Assembly: GCF_019396385.1 (NCBI RefSeq)
Contig: NZ_JAHKRN010000003.1
Span: 124,001 to 188,000 of the forward strand
Origin: Nonomuraea harbinensis
GTDB taxonomy: Bacteria; Actinomycetota; Actinomycetes; Streptosporangiales; Streptosporangiaceae
Direction: 5' to 3'
Length of the DNA: 64,000 nt
This document shows, in pieces, positions 1-8,007 of this stretch. Numbering within the stretch: the stretch's first letter is position 1; each line of letters begins with the position of its first letter. Below the pieces are notes generated by a model. It saw nothing but the letters and a program-made list of their open reading frames with translations, was not told the origin of the DNA and did no database searches. The position numbers and the translations under genes are program-made.

Positions 1-823
1 GCTTCAGAGTGGCGATGTCCTCGCGGTGCTTGTCGGCCTTGCCGGGGGTCTCGATGCACAGGGGCACGCCCGCGGCCGCCGGATGACGCATCAGCTCGGC
101 GAAGGGGCGGGTGCCGATGTGGCCCGCGCCGATGTTCTCGTGACGGTCCTTCTTGGCGCCGCACGCGTCCTTGGAGTCGTTGGCGTGGACGAGCTTCAGC
201 CGGCCGGGCGCGATCTTGTGGAGCAGGTCGAGCGTGGCGCCGACGCCGCCCTCCGCGGCCAGGTCGTGGCCGGCGGCGAAGGCGTGGCAGGTATCGAGGC
301 AGACGCCGGCCCGCGGATGCCAGTCGAGCGCCGCCAGGTAGGGCTCCAGGTCGTCGACCGTGGCGCAGAGCATCGCACCCTGCCCCGCCATCGGCTCCAG
401 CAGCAGGTCGGGACCGCCGTCGGGGATCTCGTCGAGCAGCGGCAGCAGGTGCTCGCGGAGCTGGCGCATCGCGTCGTCGCGCGGCTGCGACACCGCCGAC
501 CCGGTGTGCACCACGACGCCCTTGGCCCCGATGTCGGCGCCGCGCCGCAGCGTGTGGCGGACCACCGCCACCGAGTTGGCCAGCGTCTCGGCGCTGGGCG
601 AGCCGAAGTTGGCCAGATACGGGACGTGGACGAAGGTCTCGACACCGGACTCGGCGAGCGCCGCGTCCTGGTCGGGCTTGCCGGGATTGAGCGCCCAGCC
701 GCGCGGGTTGGTGACGAAAACCTGGATCATCTCGGCGCCGATGTCGGCCATGTAGGCGAGGCCGCCCTTGGCCAGGCCGCCGGTGACGAGCACGTGGCCG
801 CCGATGAGAGAGCGTGAGGTCAT
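1..823 (-). CDS. nfo: Deoxyribonuclease IV (AP endonuclease), 3' end cut off
   Basis: Endonuclease IV family enzyme that cleaves 5' of abasic sites in base excision repair. All nine metal ligands of the three-metal TIM-barrel site can be placed: H66, H106, E143, D177, H180, H213, D226, H228 and E258, each two or three residues before its E. coli counterpart, within motifs such as LDTCHAF, HANDSKD and CIETPG. 274 codons are visible and only a short C-terminal tail is missing at the left edge. The ATG at 821-823 has no Shine-Dalgarno; a TAGACT hexamer lies nine bases upstream, so the transcript is probably leaderless or nearly so. It is divergent from the ureide genes and not obviously linked to them. 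Confidence 0.95.
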   Translation of the reverse strand, partial: MTSRSLIGGHVLVTGGLAKGGLAYMADIGAEMIQVFVTNPRGWALNPGKPDQDAALAESGVETFVHVPYLANFGSPSAETLANSVAVVRHTLRRGADIGAKGVVVHTGSAVSQPRDDAMRQLREHLLPLLDEIPDGGPDLLLEPMAGQGAMLCATVDDLEPYLAALDWHPRAGVCLDTCHAFAAGHDLAAEGGVGATLDLLHKIAPGRLKLVHANDSKDACGAKKDRHENIGAGHIGTRPFAELMRHPAAAGVPLCIETPGKADKHREDIATLK

Positions 824-832
824 GATGCCCCC

Positions 833-838
833 AGTCTA
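833..838 (-). promoter_or_regulatory. -10 hexamer of nfo
   Basis: TAGACT on the minus strand, nine bases before the nfo ATG, fits the actinobacterial TANNNT -10 pattern. The sequence from here to the ATG is almost identical to that in front of rpe (57955-57972). Confidence 0.45.
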
Positions 839-980
839 CGGGCGGGGGGAGTCCGCGCTGGTCAGCGGCCACGAGCCCGCCGGGGTTGGAGCATGACACG
901 AAAAGTCTTGGCCAACCCGGGCGCCGGTTCGGAGTTCTCGCGGATGGACCGGGCACGACCGGCGTGTGTGTACTCGTCTC

Positions 981-1490
981 ATGCCGCACACGCCCGCGGG
1001 TCTGGCCGCCTTCAACGCCCTGGACCGGGAGGGCGCGGAGAAGGAGCTGCTCGCCTGCTGCGCCTCCCGCGCCTTCGCCCGGGAGGTCGCCGCGGGCCGC
1101 CCGTACCCGGACCAGGACAGGCTGGCCGACGCCGCCGGGCGGGCCGTGCTGGCGCTCGGCTGGCCCGACGTGCTGGAGGCGCTGGGCGCGCACCCGCGCA
1201 TCGGCGAGCGGCCGGCCGGCGACTCGCGCGAGGCCGCCTGGTCCCGCCGCGAGCAGGCGGGGGTCGAGGACGGGCTGCGCGCCACGCTCGCCGAGGGCAA
1301 CCGCGCCTACGAGGACCGCTTCGGGCACGTCTACCTCGTCTGCGCCACCGGCCTGACCGGCGCCGAGATGCTCCGGCTGCTGCGCGAGCGCCTCGGCCAC
1401 GACGAGGAGACCGAGCGCCGCACCGTACGGGAGGAACTCGCGAAGATCACCCGGCTGCGGGCCGGCAAGCTGGCGGAGGGCGTCCGATGA
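981..1490 (+). CDS. uraD: OHCU decarboxylase (urate pathway)
   Basis: 2-oxo-4-hydroxy-4-carboxy-5-ureidoimidazoline decarboxylase, the last step converting the urate oxidase product to S-allantoin. The 169-residue protein carries the catalytic HPRIGE motif (H71) and the family's GNRAYEDRFG region near residue 115, and has the family's usual length. I chose the ATG at 981 because homologues begin with a short stretch before the FNALD motif; an in-frame start at 966 would add five residues. The stop overlaps the uraH start (ATGA), so the two are translationally coupled. It is the first gene of an operon running at least to the deaminase gene ending at 5377. No clear Shine-Dalgarno is visible. 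Confidence 0.93.
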   Translation: MPHTPAGLAAFNALDREGAEKELLACCASRAFAREVAAGRPYPDQDRLADAAGRAVLALGWPDVLEALGAHPRIGERPAGDSREAAWSRREQAGVEDGLRATLAEGNRAYEDRFGHVYLVCATGLTGAEMLRLLRERLGHDEETERRTVREELAKITRLRAGKLAEGVR

Positions 1491-1786
1491 GCTTCTCGAC
1501 GCACGTGCTCGACGCGACGACCGGCCGGCCGGCGGCCGGGATGCGCGTACGGCTGGAGCACGAGGGCGCGGTCGTGGCCGAGGGCGTCACCGACGCCGAC
1601 GGCCGGATCAAGGGCTGGCAGCCGGGGGCCGGGGTGCACCGGGTGGTGTTCGACACCGGCGCACACCTGGCCGACACCTTCTACCCGGAGGTCGTCATCA
1701 CCTTCACCGTGGCCGACCCCGGTGACCACTACCACGTGCCGCTCCTGCTCAGCCCGTACGCGTACTCGACCTACCGAGGGAGCTAG
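1487..1786 (+). CDS. uraH: 5-hydroxyisourate hydrolase
   Basis: Transthyretin-like HIU hydrolase that opens 5-hydroxyisourate, the direct product of urate oxidase, to OHCU. It is 99 residues long, typical for the family, with the N-terminal STHVLD motif (H6) and the diagnostic C-terminal YRGS tetrapeptide at 96-99. The ATG overlaps the uraD stop by four bases and the TAG is followed immediately by the uricase ATG. The order uraD-uraH-uricase places all three reactions from urate to allantoin on one transcript. Confidence 0.96.
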   Translation: MSFSTHVLDATTGRPAAGMRVRLEHEGAVVAEGVTDADGRIKGWQPGAGVHRVVFDTGAHLADTFYPEVVITFTVADPGDHYHVPLLLSPYAYSTYRGS

Positions 1787-2650
1787 ATGGCGATCGTTCT
1801 CGGACCCAACCGCTACGGCAAGGCGGAGACCAGGCTGGTGCGGGTCGTCAGGGACGGCGGCGTCCACCACGTCAAGGACGTCAACGTCAGCACCTCGCTG
1901 TCCGGCGCCATGAGCGAGGCGCACCTCACCGGCGACAACGCCGCCGTGCTGCCGACCGACACGCAGAAGAACACCGCGTACGCCCTGGCCCGCGAGCACG
2001 GCGTCGGCCAGATCGAGGACTTCGCCCTGCTGCTGGCCCGCCACTTCACCGGGCACGACACGATCCACCACGCCAGGGTCGCGGTCGAGGAGTACGGGTG
2101 GAACCGGATCGGCGGCACCGGCCACTCCTTCGCCCGCGACGGCGGCGAGGTGCGCACCTGCGTGGCGCACCACGACCGCGACGGCCGCGCCAGCGTGGTG
2201 TCCGGGCTGACCGGGCTGGTGGTGATGAACACGACCGGCTCGGAATTCCACGGCTTCCTCACCGACCCCTACACCACGCTGGAGCCGGCCACCGACCGCA
2301 TCCTCGCCACCGCCGTGGACGCCCGCTGGCGGCACGCGGGCACGAGCGCCGACTTCGCCGCGTCCTTCGCGCTCGTACGCGGCCGCCTGCTGGAGGCGTT
2401 CGCCGGCACGCACAGCCTGTCGTTGCAGCAGACCCTGTACGCGATGGGGGAGCGGGTGCTGAACGCCTGCCCGGACATCTGCGAGATCAGGCTCACCCTG
2501 CCGAACAGGCACCACTTCCCCGTCGACCTGGCCCCGTTCGGGCTGGACAACGAGAACGAGATCTTCTACGCGGCCGACCGGCCCTACGGCCTGATCGAAG
2601 GCACGGTGCTGCGCGACGACGCGCCCGGCGCCGGATTCGCCTGGGAGTGA
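1787..2650 (+). CDS. Urate oxidase (uricase)
   Basis: Cofactor-free urate oxidase that oxidises urate to 5-hydroxyisourate with O2. The 287-residue protein has the two-fold T-fold architecture. Family landmarks include LGPNRYGKAETRL at the N terminus, TDTQKNTAYALA near residue 63 (the urate/O2-contacting Thr and Lys region) and TGSEFHGFLTDPYTTL near 150. The ATG directly abuts the uraH stop. The symbols uaZ and pucL are both used for this family, so I leave the symbol blank. With uraH and uraD it forms the complete urate-to-allantoin module. Confidence 0.96.
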   Translation: MAIVLGPNRYGKAETRLVRVVRDGGVHHVKDVNVSTSLSGAMSEAHLTGDNAAVLPTDTQKNTAYALAREHGVGQIEDFALLLARHFTGHDTIHHARVAVEEYGWNRIGGTGHSFARDGGEVRTCVAHHDRDGRASVVSGLTGLVVMNTTGSEFHGFLTDPYTTLEPATDRILATAVDARWRHAGTSADFAASFALVRGRLLEAFAGTHSLSLQQTLYAMGERVLNACPDICEIRLTLPNRHHFPVDLAPFGLDNENEIFYAADRPYGLIEGTVLRDDAPGAGFAWE

Positions 2651-2655
2651 GAGCG

Positions 2656-3516
2656 ATGGAATTCCTGCGCCCCACCACGTGGGCCGAGGCGCTGGCCGCC
2701 AAGGCGGACCAGCCGGACGCGGTGCCCATCCAGGGCGGCACCGACGTCATGGTGGAGATCAACTTCTCCGTGCGCCGCCCGCCGGCCCTGCTCGACCTCA
2801 CCGCCGTGCCCGAGCTGGCCACCTGGTCCCTGGACGGGGGCCGGTACCGGATCGGCGCCGCCGTCCCGTACAGCACGATCATCGGCGAGCTCGGCGGCGC
2901 GCTGCCGGGGCTCGCGCAGGCGGCGCGGACGGTCGGCTCGCCGCAGATCCGCAACCGGGGGTCGGTCGGCGGGAACCTCGGCGCGGCCTCGCCGGCGGGC
3001 GACAGCCACCCGCCGCTGCTCGCCGCGGGTGCCGCCGTCGAGGTGGAGTCGCGCGGGCGCGGCGTCAGGATGATCCCCGCCGACGCGTTCTACCTGGGCG
3101 TCAAGCGCTCCGCGCTGCTCCCGGACGAGCTGATCAGGGCCGTGCACGTCGAGCCCGCGGCCGGGCCGCAGTACTTCTCCAAGGTCGGCACCCGCAACGC
3201 CATGGTGATCGCCGTCTGCTCGTTCGCCGTCGCGCTGCACCCGGACGAGCGGCGCGTCGGCACCGGGCTCGGCTCGGCCGCGCCCACCCCGCGCCGGGCG
3301 CGGGAGGCGGAGGAGTTCCTGGCCGCCGAGCTCGACTGGTCGGCGCCGCTCCAGCCGGCGCTGCTGGCGCGGTTCGGCGAGCTGTGCGCGGGCGCCGCCG
3401 CGCCGATCGACGACGTGCGCGGCACCGCCGGCTACCGCCGGCACGCCATCGCGGTGCTGGCCCGCCGCACGCTCACCTGGGCGTGGCACGACCATCTGGA
3501 GAGGAGGGCGGCCTGA
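2656..3516 (+). CDS. Xanthine dehydrogenase, FAD-binding subunit
   Basis: CO/xanthine dehydrogenase medium (FAD) subunit of 286 residues. The FAD-binding motif QGGTDVMVEIN lies at about residues 32-43 and the second flavin loop GSVGGNLGAASPAGDSHP at about 97-114. It would pass electrons from the Fe-S subunit to NAD or another acceptor during hypoxanthine/xanthine oxidation to urate. The start lies five bases after the uricase stop and the stop overlaps the next ATG (TGATG). The molybdopterin catalytic subunit that normally completes this complex is not in this cluster, so function needs a partner encoded elsewhere. Confidence 0.9.
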   Translation: MEFLRPTTWAEALAAKADQPDAVPIQGGTDVMVEINFSVRRPPALLDLTAVPELATWSLDGGRYRIGAAVPYSTIIGELGGALPGLAQAARTVGSPQIRNRGSVGGNLGAASPAGDSHPPLLAAGAAVEVESRGRGVRMIPADAFYLGVKRSALLPDELIRAVHVEPAAGPQYFSKVGTRNAMVIAVCSFAVALHPDERRVGTGLGSAAPTPRRAREAEEFLAAELDWSAPLQPALLARFGELCAGAAAPIDDVRGTAGYRRHAIAVLARRTLTWAWHDHLERRAA

Positions 3517-3986
3517 TGAGGGTGACGTTCACGGTCAACGGCCGCGAGGAGACGGCCGAGGACGTGTGGGAGGGCGAGAGCCTGCTGTACGTGCTGCGCG
3601 AGCGGCTCGGCCTGCCCGGCTCCAAGAACGCCTGCGAGCAGGGCGAGTGCGGCTCCTGCACGGTCTACCTCGACGACGCGCCGGTGTGCGCCTGCCTGGT
3701 CGCCGCGGGTCAGGCCCAGGGCCGCCGGGTCCGTACCGTCGAGGGCCTGGCCGAGCGGGGGCTCGACCCGGTGCAGGAGGCGTTCGTGGAGACCGGCGCG
3801 GTGCAGTGCGGCTTCTGCACGCCCGGCCTCGTCGTGCAGGCCCACGACCTGCTCGAACGCGTCGAGCGGCCGTCCGACGCGGAGATCCGCGAGGCGCTGG
3901 CCGGCAACCTGTGCCGGTGCACCGGCTACGAGAAGATCCTCGACGCCGTCCGGCTGGCGGCCGAACGCAAGGCGGCGGCCCGGTGA
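3516..3986 (+). CDS. Xanthine dehydrogenase, 2Fe-2S subunit
   Basis: Small iron-sulfur subunit of the molybdenum hydroxylase family, 156 residues. Two clusters are visible: a plant-ferredoxin type site (C40, C45, C48, C60) and the four-helix-bundle site (C98, C101, C133, C135) in the GFCTPG and CRCTGY motifs. It carries electrons from the molybdenum centre to the FAD subunit encoded just upstream. Its start overlaps the upstream stop by one base and its stop overlaps the GTG of the deaminase gene by four bases, so the operon is tightly coupled. In most related operons the large Mo subunit would come next; here an amidohydrolase follows. Confidence 0.93.
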   Translation: MRVTFTVNGREETAEDVWEGESLLYVLRERLGLPGSKNACEQGECGSCTVYLDDAPVCACLVAAGQAQGRRVRTVEGLAERGLDPVQEAFVETGAVQCGFCTPGLVVQAHDLLERVERPSDAEIREALAGNLCRCTGYEKILDAVRLAAERKAAAR

Positions 3987-5377
3987 GCATCCTCATCGAG
4001 AACGCGTACGTCGCCCCCGTCGCCGGCCAGGAGATCGAGCGCGGCTGGATCCTCGTCGACGGCGACCGGATCACCGCGCTCGGCCCCATGGACCGGCCGC
4101 CCGCCGCCGACGGCGCGACCAGGATCGACGCCACCGGCTGCCTGGTCACCCCCGGCCTGGTCAACACCCACCACCACCTCTACCAGTGGGCCTCACAGGG
4201 GCTGGCCCAGGACGCCACCCTGTTCGAGTGGCTGGTGGCGCTCTACCAGGTATGGGCCGCGATGGACGCCGAGGTCGTCAAGGGCGCCGCCGGGGCCGGG
4301 CTCGGCTATCTCGCGTTGTCCGGCTGCACCACCTCCAGCGACCACCACTACGTCTTCCCCAAGGGCCGCGGCGACCTGCTCGCCGCCGAGATCGAGGCCG
4401 CCCGCGAGCTGGGCATCCGCTTCCACCCGGCCCGGGGCTCCATGGACCGAGGTCAGTCGAGGGGCGGGCTGCCGCCGGACGTGGTCGTGGAGGAGCTGGA
4501 CGAGATCCTCGCCGCCACCGCCGACGCCGTGGACGCCTACCACGACCCGTCCCCGTCCTCGATGCTGCGGATCGCGGTCGCGCCCTGCTCGCCGTTCTCC
4601 GTCAGCGGCGAGCTGATGACCGAGGCCGCCAGGCTCGCCCGCGACAAGGGCGTGCGGCTGCACACCCACCTGGCCGAGACGCTCGACGAGGAGGAGCACT
4701 GCCTGGCCCAGCTCGGCATGCGCCCGGTCGACTACATGGACAAGCTCGGCTGGCTCGGCCCCGACGTGTGGGTGGCGCACGCCGTGCACCTCAGCGACGC
4801 CGACATCGCCAAGCTCGCCGCCACCGGCACCGGCTCCGCCCACTGCCCGTCGTCCAACGGCCGGCTCGGCGCCGGCATCGCCCGCGTGTCGGAGATGCTG
4901 CGGCGCGGCGCCAACGTCGGGCTCGGCGTCGACGGCAGCGCCTCGTCGGAGCTGACCGGCCTGGCCGGGGAGATGCGCCAGGCGCTGCTCTTCCAGCGGG
5001 CCCGCTACGGCCCCGCGGCGCTCACCGCCCGGCAGGCGCTGGAGATCGCCACCCTCGGCGGCGCCCGCAACCTCGGTCGCCAGGACGAGCTCGGCACGCT
5101 GGAGCCCGGCAAGCTCGCCGACCTGGCGCTGTGGCGGGTGGACGGGCCGTTCACCGCCGCCGTGGCCGACCCGGTCTGCGCGCTCGTCTTCGGCCCGCAG
5201 CCGCCGCTGGCCCGGCTGCTGGTCGGCGGGCGCACCGTGGTCGAGGACGGCGAGCTGCGCACCGTCCCGCACGACGCCACCGGCCGGGCCGGCGCCGACG
5301 CCCACCGCCGCCTGCTGCGGATGGCGCGCGAGCAGGGCTTCGCCGCCTCGCGTGAGCTCCCCGGCGCGCGGATGTGA
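3983..5377 (+). CDS. 8-oxoguanine deaminase-like amidohydrolase
   Basis: 464-residue metal-dependent amidohydrolase of the COG0402 group. The sequence is closest in feel to 8-oxoguanine deaminases, which turn 8-oxoguanine into urate; guanine or a triazine is an alternative substrate. The metal site is visible as NTHHH (H63, H65), LHTHLAE near residue 220, AHAVHLS near 260 and the catalytic Asp in GVDGSAS near 315. The GTG overlaps the Fe-S subunit stop (GTGA), which fixes the start despite an open frame extending upstream. A deaminase yielding urate or xanthine fits this operon. The family assignment is firm; the exact substrate is inference. Confidence 0.82.
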   Translation: MSILIENAYVAPVAGQEIERGWILVDGDRITALGPMDRPPAADGATRIDATGCLVTPGLVNTHHHLYQWASQGLAQDATLFEWLVALYQVWAAMDAEVVKGAAGAGLGYLALSGCTTSSDHHYVFPKGRGDLLAAEIEAARELGIRFHPARGSMDRGQSRGGLPPDVVVEELDEILAATADAVDAYHDPSPSSMLRIAVAPCSPFSVSGELMTEAARLARDKGVRLHTHLAETLDEEEHCLAQLGMRPVDYMDKLGWLGPDVWVAHAVHLSDADIAKLAATGTGSAHCPSSNGRLGAGIARVSEMLRRGANVGLGVDGSASSELTGLAGEMRQALLFQRARYGPAALTARQALEIATLGGARNLGRQDELGTLEPGKLADLALWRVDGPFTAAVADPVCALVFGPQPPLARLLVGGRTVVEDGELRTVPHDATGRAGADAHRRLLRMAREQGFAASRELPGARM

Positions 5378-5435
5378 TGGCGGATGTGATGATGGTGGAT
5401 CTCGCCGCCATGTCGCCCAAGACAGGAGTTCCCCA

Positions 5436-6578
5436 GTGGTCCAGCACGTCCTCGTCGCCCCGGACAAGTTCAAGGGATCGCTGACCGCGGCCGAGGTGGC
5501 CGCGACCGTCGCCGCCGCTCTCGGCGTCCCCGCCGTCGAGCTGCCCGTCGCCGACGGCGGTGACGGCACCGTCGACGCCGCCGTGGCCGCCGGGTTCGAC
5601 CGCGTGACGGTACGGGTGACCGGGCCCACCGGTGAGCCCGTCGACGCCTCGTACGCCAGGCGCGGCGAGACCGCCGTCGTCGAGCTCGCCGAGGCGTCCG
5701 GCCTGCGCCGCCTCCCCGCGGGGCCCGAGCCGCTCACCGCCACCAGCCACGGCACCGGCGAGCTGATCGCCGACGCCGTCAAGCAGGGCGCCACCCGGGT
5801 CGTGCTCGGCCTTGGCGGCAGCGCCTGCACCGACGGCGGCGCGGGCATGGTCCAGGCGCTCGGCGCGCGCCTCCTCGACGCCGGTGGCCGCGAGCTGCCG
5901 CGCGGCGGCGCCGCCCTGCGCGACCTCGACCGCGTCGACGTCTCCGGCTTCCTCGACGTCTCCGGCGTCGCCTTCGTGGTGGCGAGCGACGTCGACAACC
6001 CGCTGCTCGGCCCGCACGGCGCCGCCGCCGTCTACGGGCCGCAGAAGGGCGCCACCCCCGAGCAGGTCACGCTGCTCGACGCCGCGCTCGGCCGGCTCGC
6101 CGCCGTCGCCACCCGCACCCACGGCCTGGCGGGGGCCGTCGAGCACGACGACACGCCGCGCGCCATGGGCGTCGCGGGAGCGCCCGGCGCGGGCGCGGCC
6201 GGCGGCGTCGGCTTCGCCGCGCTCGCCTTCCTGCACGCCGACATCCGGCCCGGCATCGACTACCTGCTCGACCTGCTCGGCTTCCACCAGCACGTCAAGG
6301 GCGCCCGGCTGGTGATCACCGGCGAGGGGTCGCTCGACGAGCAGACCCTGCGCGGCAAGGCCCCCGCCGGCGTCGCCCGCGCCGCCGCCGCGGCGGGCGT
6401 CCCCGTCGTGGCCGTCTGCGGCCGCCGCACCCTCACCGACGAGCAGCTGCGCGAGGCCGGCATCGAGGCCGCGTACGCGCTCGCCGACCTGGAGCCCGAC
6501 CTCGGCCGCTCCATGGCCGAGGCCCGCCCGCTCCTCGGGCGCCTCGCGGCCCGGCTGGCCGCCGACCGGCTCTCCTGA
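5436..6578 (+). CDS. glxK: Glycerate kinase (GarK/GlxK family)
   Basis: Glycerate kinase of the bacterial type, about 380 residues, phosphorylating D-glycerate. The N-terminal APDKFKGSLTA and the GLGGSACTDGGAGM glycine-rich motif (about residue 125) are diagnostic. The GTG at 5436 follows an AGGAG at 5424-5428 and matches where homologues begin; an upstream in-frame ATG at 5352 overlaps the preceding gene and is less likely. In ureide-using bacteria glyoxylate from ureidoglycolate is condensed to tartronate semialdehyde, reduced to glycerate and phosphorylated, so a glycerate kinase between the urate genes and allantoinase makes sense. Carboligase and reductase genes are not in this window. 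Confidence 0.9.
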   Translation: MVQHVLVAPDKFKGSLTAAEVAATVAAALGVPAVELPVADGGDGTVDAAVAAGFDRVTVRVTGPTGEPVDASYARRGETAVVELAEASGLRRLPAGPEPLTATSHGTGELIADAVKQGATRVVLGLGGSACTDGGAGMVQALGARLLDAGGRELPRGGAALRDLDRVDVSGFLDVSGVAFVVASDVDNPLLGPHGAAAVYGPQKGATPEQVTLLDAALGRLAAVATRTHGLAGAVEHDDTPRAMGVAGAPGAGAAGGVGFAALAFLHADIRPGIDYLLDLLGFHQHVKGARLVITGEGSLDEQTLRGKAPAGVARAAAAAGVPVVAVCGRRTLTDEQLREAGIEAAYALADLEPDLGRSMAEARPLLGRLAARLAADRLS

Positions 6579-6607
6579 GGCGGGCCCGGCAGGAGCCCGC
6601 GTCCAGG

Positions 6608-6695
6608 GAGCCCAGAACGAGCCCAGAACGAGCCCAGAACGAGCCCAGAACGACCCCAGAACGAGCACAGGACGAGCAGCGAACGAGCGCTGAAG
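6608..6695 (+). repeat. 11-bp tandem repeat, eight copies, before allantoinase
   Basis: Eight end-to-end units of 11 bases. The first four are identical (GAGCCCAGAAC), and units five to eight decay progressively to GAGCGCTGAAG. The array fills nearly the whole gap between glxK and the allantoinase gene, and its last unit supplies part of the GAAGGAG Shine-Dalgarno. Confidence 0.9.
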
Positions 6696-6705
6696 GAGCA
6701 CGCCC

Positions 6706-8007
6706 GTGTACGACCTCGTGGTCCGATCGCGCAGGACCGTCACCCCGGACGGCGAACGGCCGCTCGCCGTCGCCGTCCGCGACGGCCGGATCGCGTCCCT
6801 GCACGACCACGCCGCCCCGCTGGACGCCGCCGAGGACGTCGACCTGCGCGACCTCGCCCTGCTGCCCGGTCTCGTCGACACCCACGTGCACGTCAACGAG
6901 CCCGGCCGCACCCACTGGGAGGGGTTCGCCACCGCCACCAGGGCCGCGGCGGCCGGCGGCGTCACCACGATCGTCGACATGCCGCTCAACGCGCTCCCGC
7001 CCACCGTCAGCGTCGCCGCGCTGGAGGCCAAGCTGGCCGCCGCCGGCGGGCGGTGTCACGTCGACGTCGGCTTCTGGGGCGGCGCCGTGCCCGGCAACCT
7101 CAAGGAGCTCCGGCCGCTGCACGACCGGGGCGTGCGCGGGTTCAAGTGCTTCATGTCGCCGTCCGGCGTGGACGAGTTCCCCGAGCTGGGCCTCGGGGAG
7201 ATCCGGCAGGTCATGGCCGAGCTGGCCGGGTTCGGCGGGCTGCTGGTCGTGCACGCGGAGGACCCCGCCCTGCTGACCGGCTGCGCCGGGCCCGGTTACG
7301 CCGCGTTCCTGGACTCCCGGCCGGAAGCGGCCGAGCGCGGCGCCGTCGAACAGGTCGTCCGGCTCGCCCGCGAGACCGGCGCCCGCGCGCACATCCTGCA
7401 CGTCTCCGGCGCCGGCTGCCTCGACGTGCTGGAGGCCGCGCGGGCCGAGGGCCTCCCGGTCACCGCCGAGACCTGCCCCCACTACCTGACCCTCACCGCC
7501 GAGGACGTGCCCGACGGCGACACGGCCTACAAGTGCTGCCCGCCCATCCGCTCCGCCGCCAACCGCGACCGGCTCTGGGACGGCCTCGCCCGGGGCGTGC
7601 TCGACTGCGTCGTCACCGACCACTCGCCGTCCACGGCCGACCTCAAGGTGCCCGACTTCGCCGCCGCCTGGGGCGGGGTCTCCTCACTCCAGCTCGGGCT
7701 GCGCGCCGTCTGGACCGAGGCGTCCCGGCGCGGGCACGGCCTCGGCGACGTCGTGCGCTGGATGTCGGCCGCCCCCGCCCGGCTGGCCGGGCTGCGCGGC
7801 AAGGGCGGCATCGAGCCCGGCAACGACGCCGACCTGGTGGCCTTCGATCCCGACTCCGCCGAACCCGTCGACGCCCGGCGGCTGCACCACAAGAACCCCG
7901 TCACCCCGTACCAGGGACGCCGCCTCAGGGGCGCCGTGCTCACCACCTGGCTGCGGGGCAGGCCCGCCGACGACGTCCCGCACGGGACCTTCCTGCTGGG
8001 AGCGTAG
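6706..8007 (+). CDS. allB: Allantoinase
   Basis: 433-residue cyclic amidohydrolase hydrolysing allantoin to allantoate. The binuclear metal site is visible: DTHVHVNEPG near residue 60, the carboxylated lysine in FKCFMSPSG near 147, HAED near 184, HILHVSG near 230 and the Asp in TDHSPS near 307. NEPGRTHWEGF is typical of allantoinases rather than dihydroorotases, whose genuine copy is at 34663. The GTG start has GAAGGAG at 6692-6698. The stop is followed immediately by the allantoicase ATG. Transcription may begin in or before the 11-bp repeats upstream. Confidence 0.94.
   Translation: MYDLVVRSRRTVTPDGERPLAVAVRDGRIASLHDHAAPLDAAEDVDLRDLALLPGLVDTHVHVNEPGRTHWEGFATATRAAAAGGVTTIVDMPLNALPPTVSVAALEAKLAAAGGRCHVDVGFWGGAVPGNLKELRPLHDRGVRGFKCFMSPSGVDEFPELGLGEIRQVMAELAGFGGLLVVHAEDPALLTGCAGPGYAAFLDSRPEAAERGAVEQVVRLARETGARAHILHVSGAGCLDVLEAARAEGLPVTAETCPHYLTLTAEDVPDGDTAYKCCPPIRSAANRDRLWDGLARGVLDCVVTDHSPSTADLKVPDFAAAWGGVSSLQLGLRAVWTEASRRGHGLGDVVRWMSAAPARLAGLRGKGGIEPGNDADLVAFDPDSAEPVDARRLHHKNPVTPYQGRRLRGAVLTTWLRGRPADDVPHGTFLLGA

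Noticed and set aside
3566..3982. Upstream extension of the 8-oxoguanine-deaminase-like gene
   Set aside because: It overlaps the 2Fe-2S subunit gene in another frame; homology begins at the GTG at 3983.
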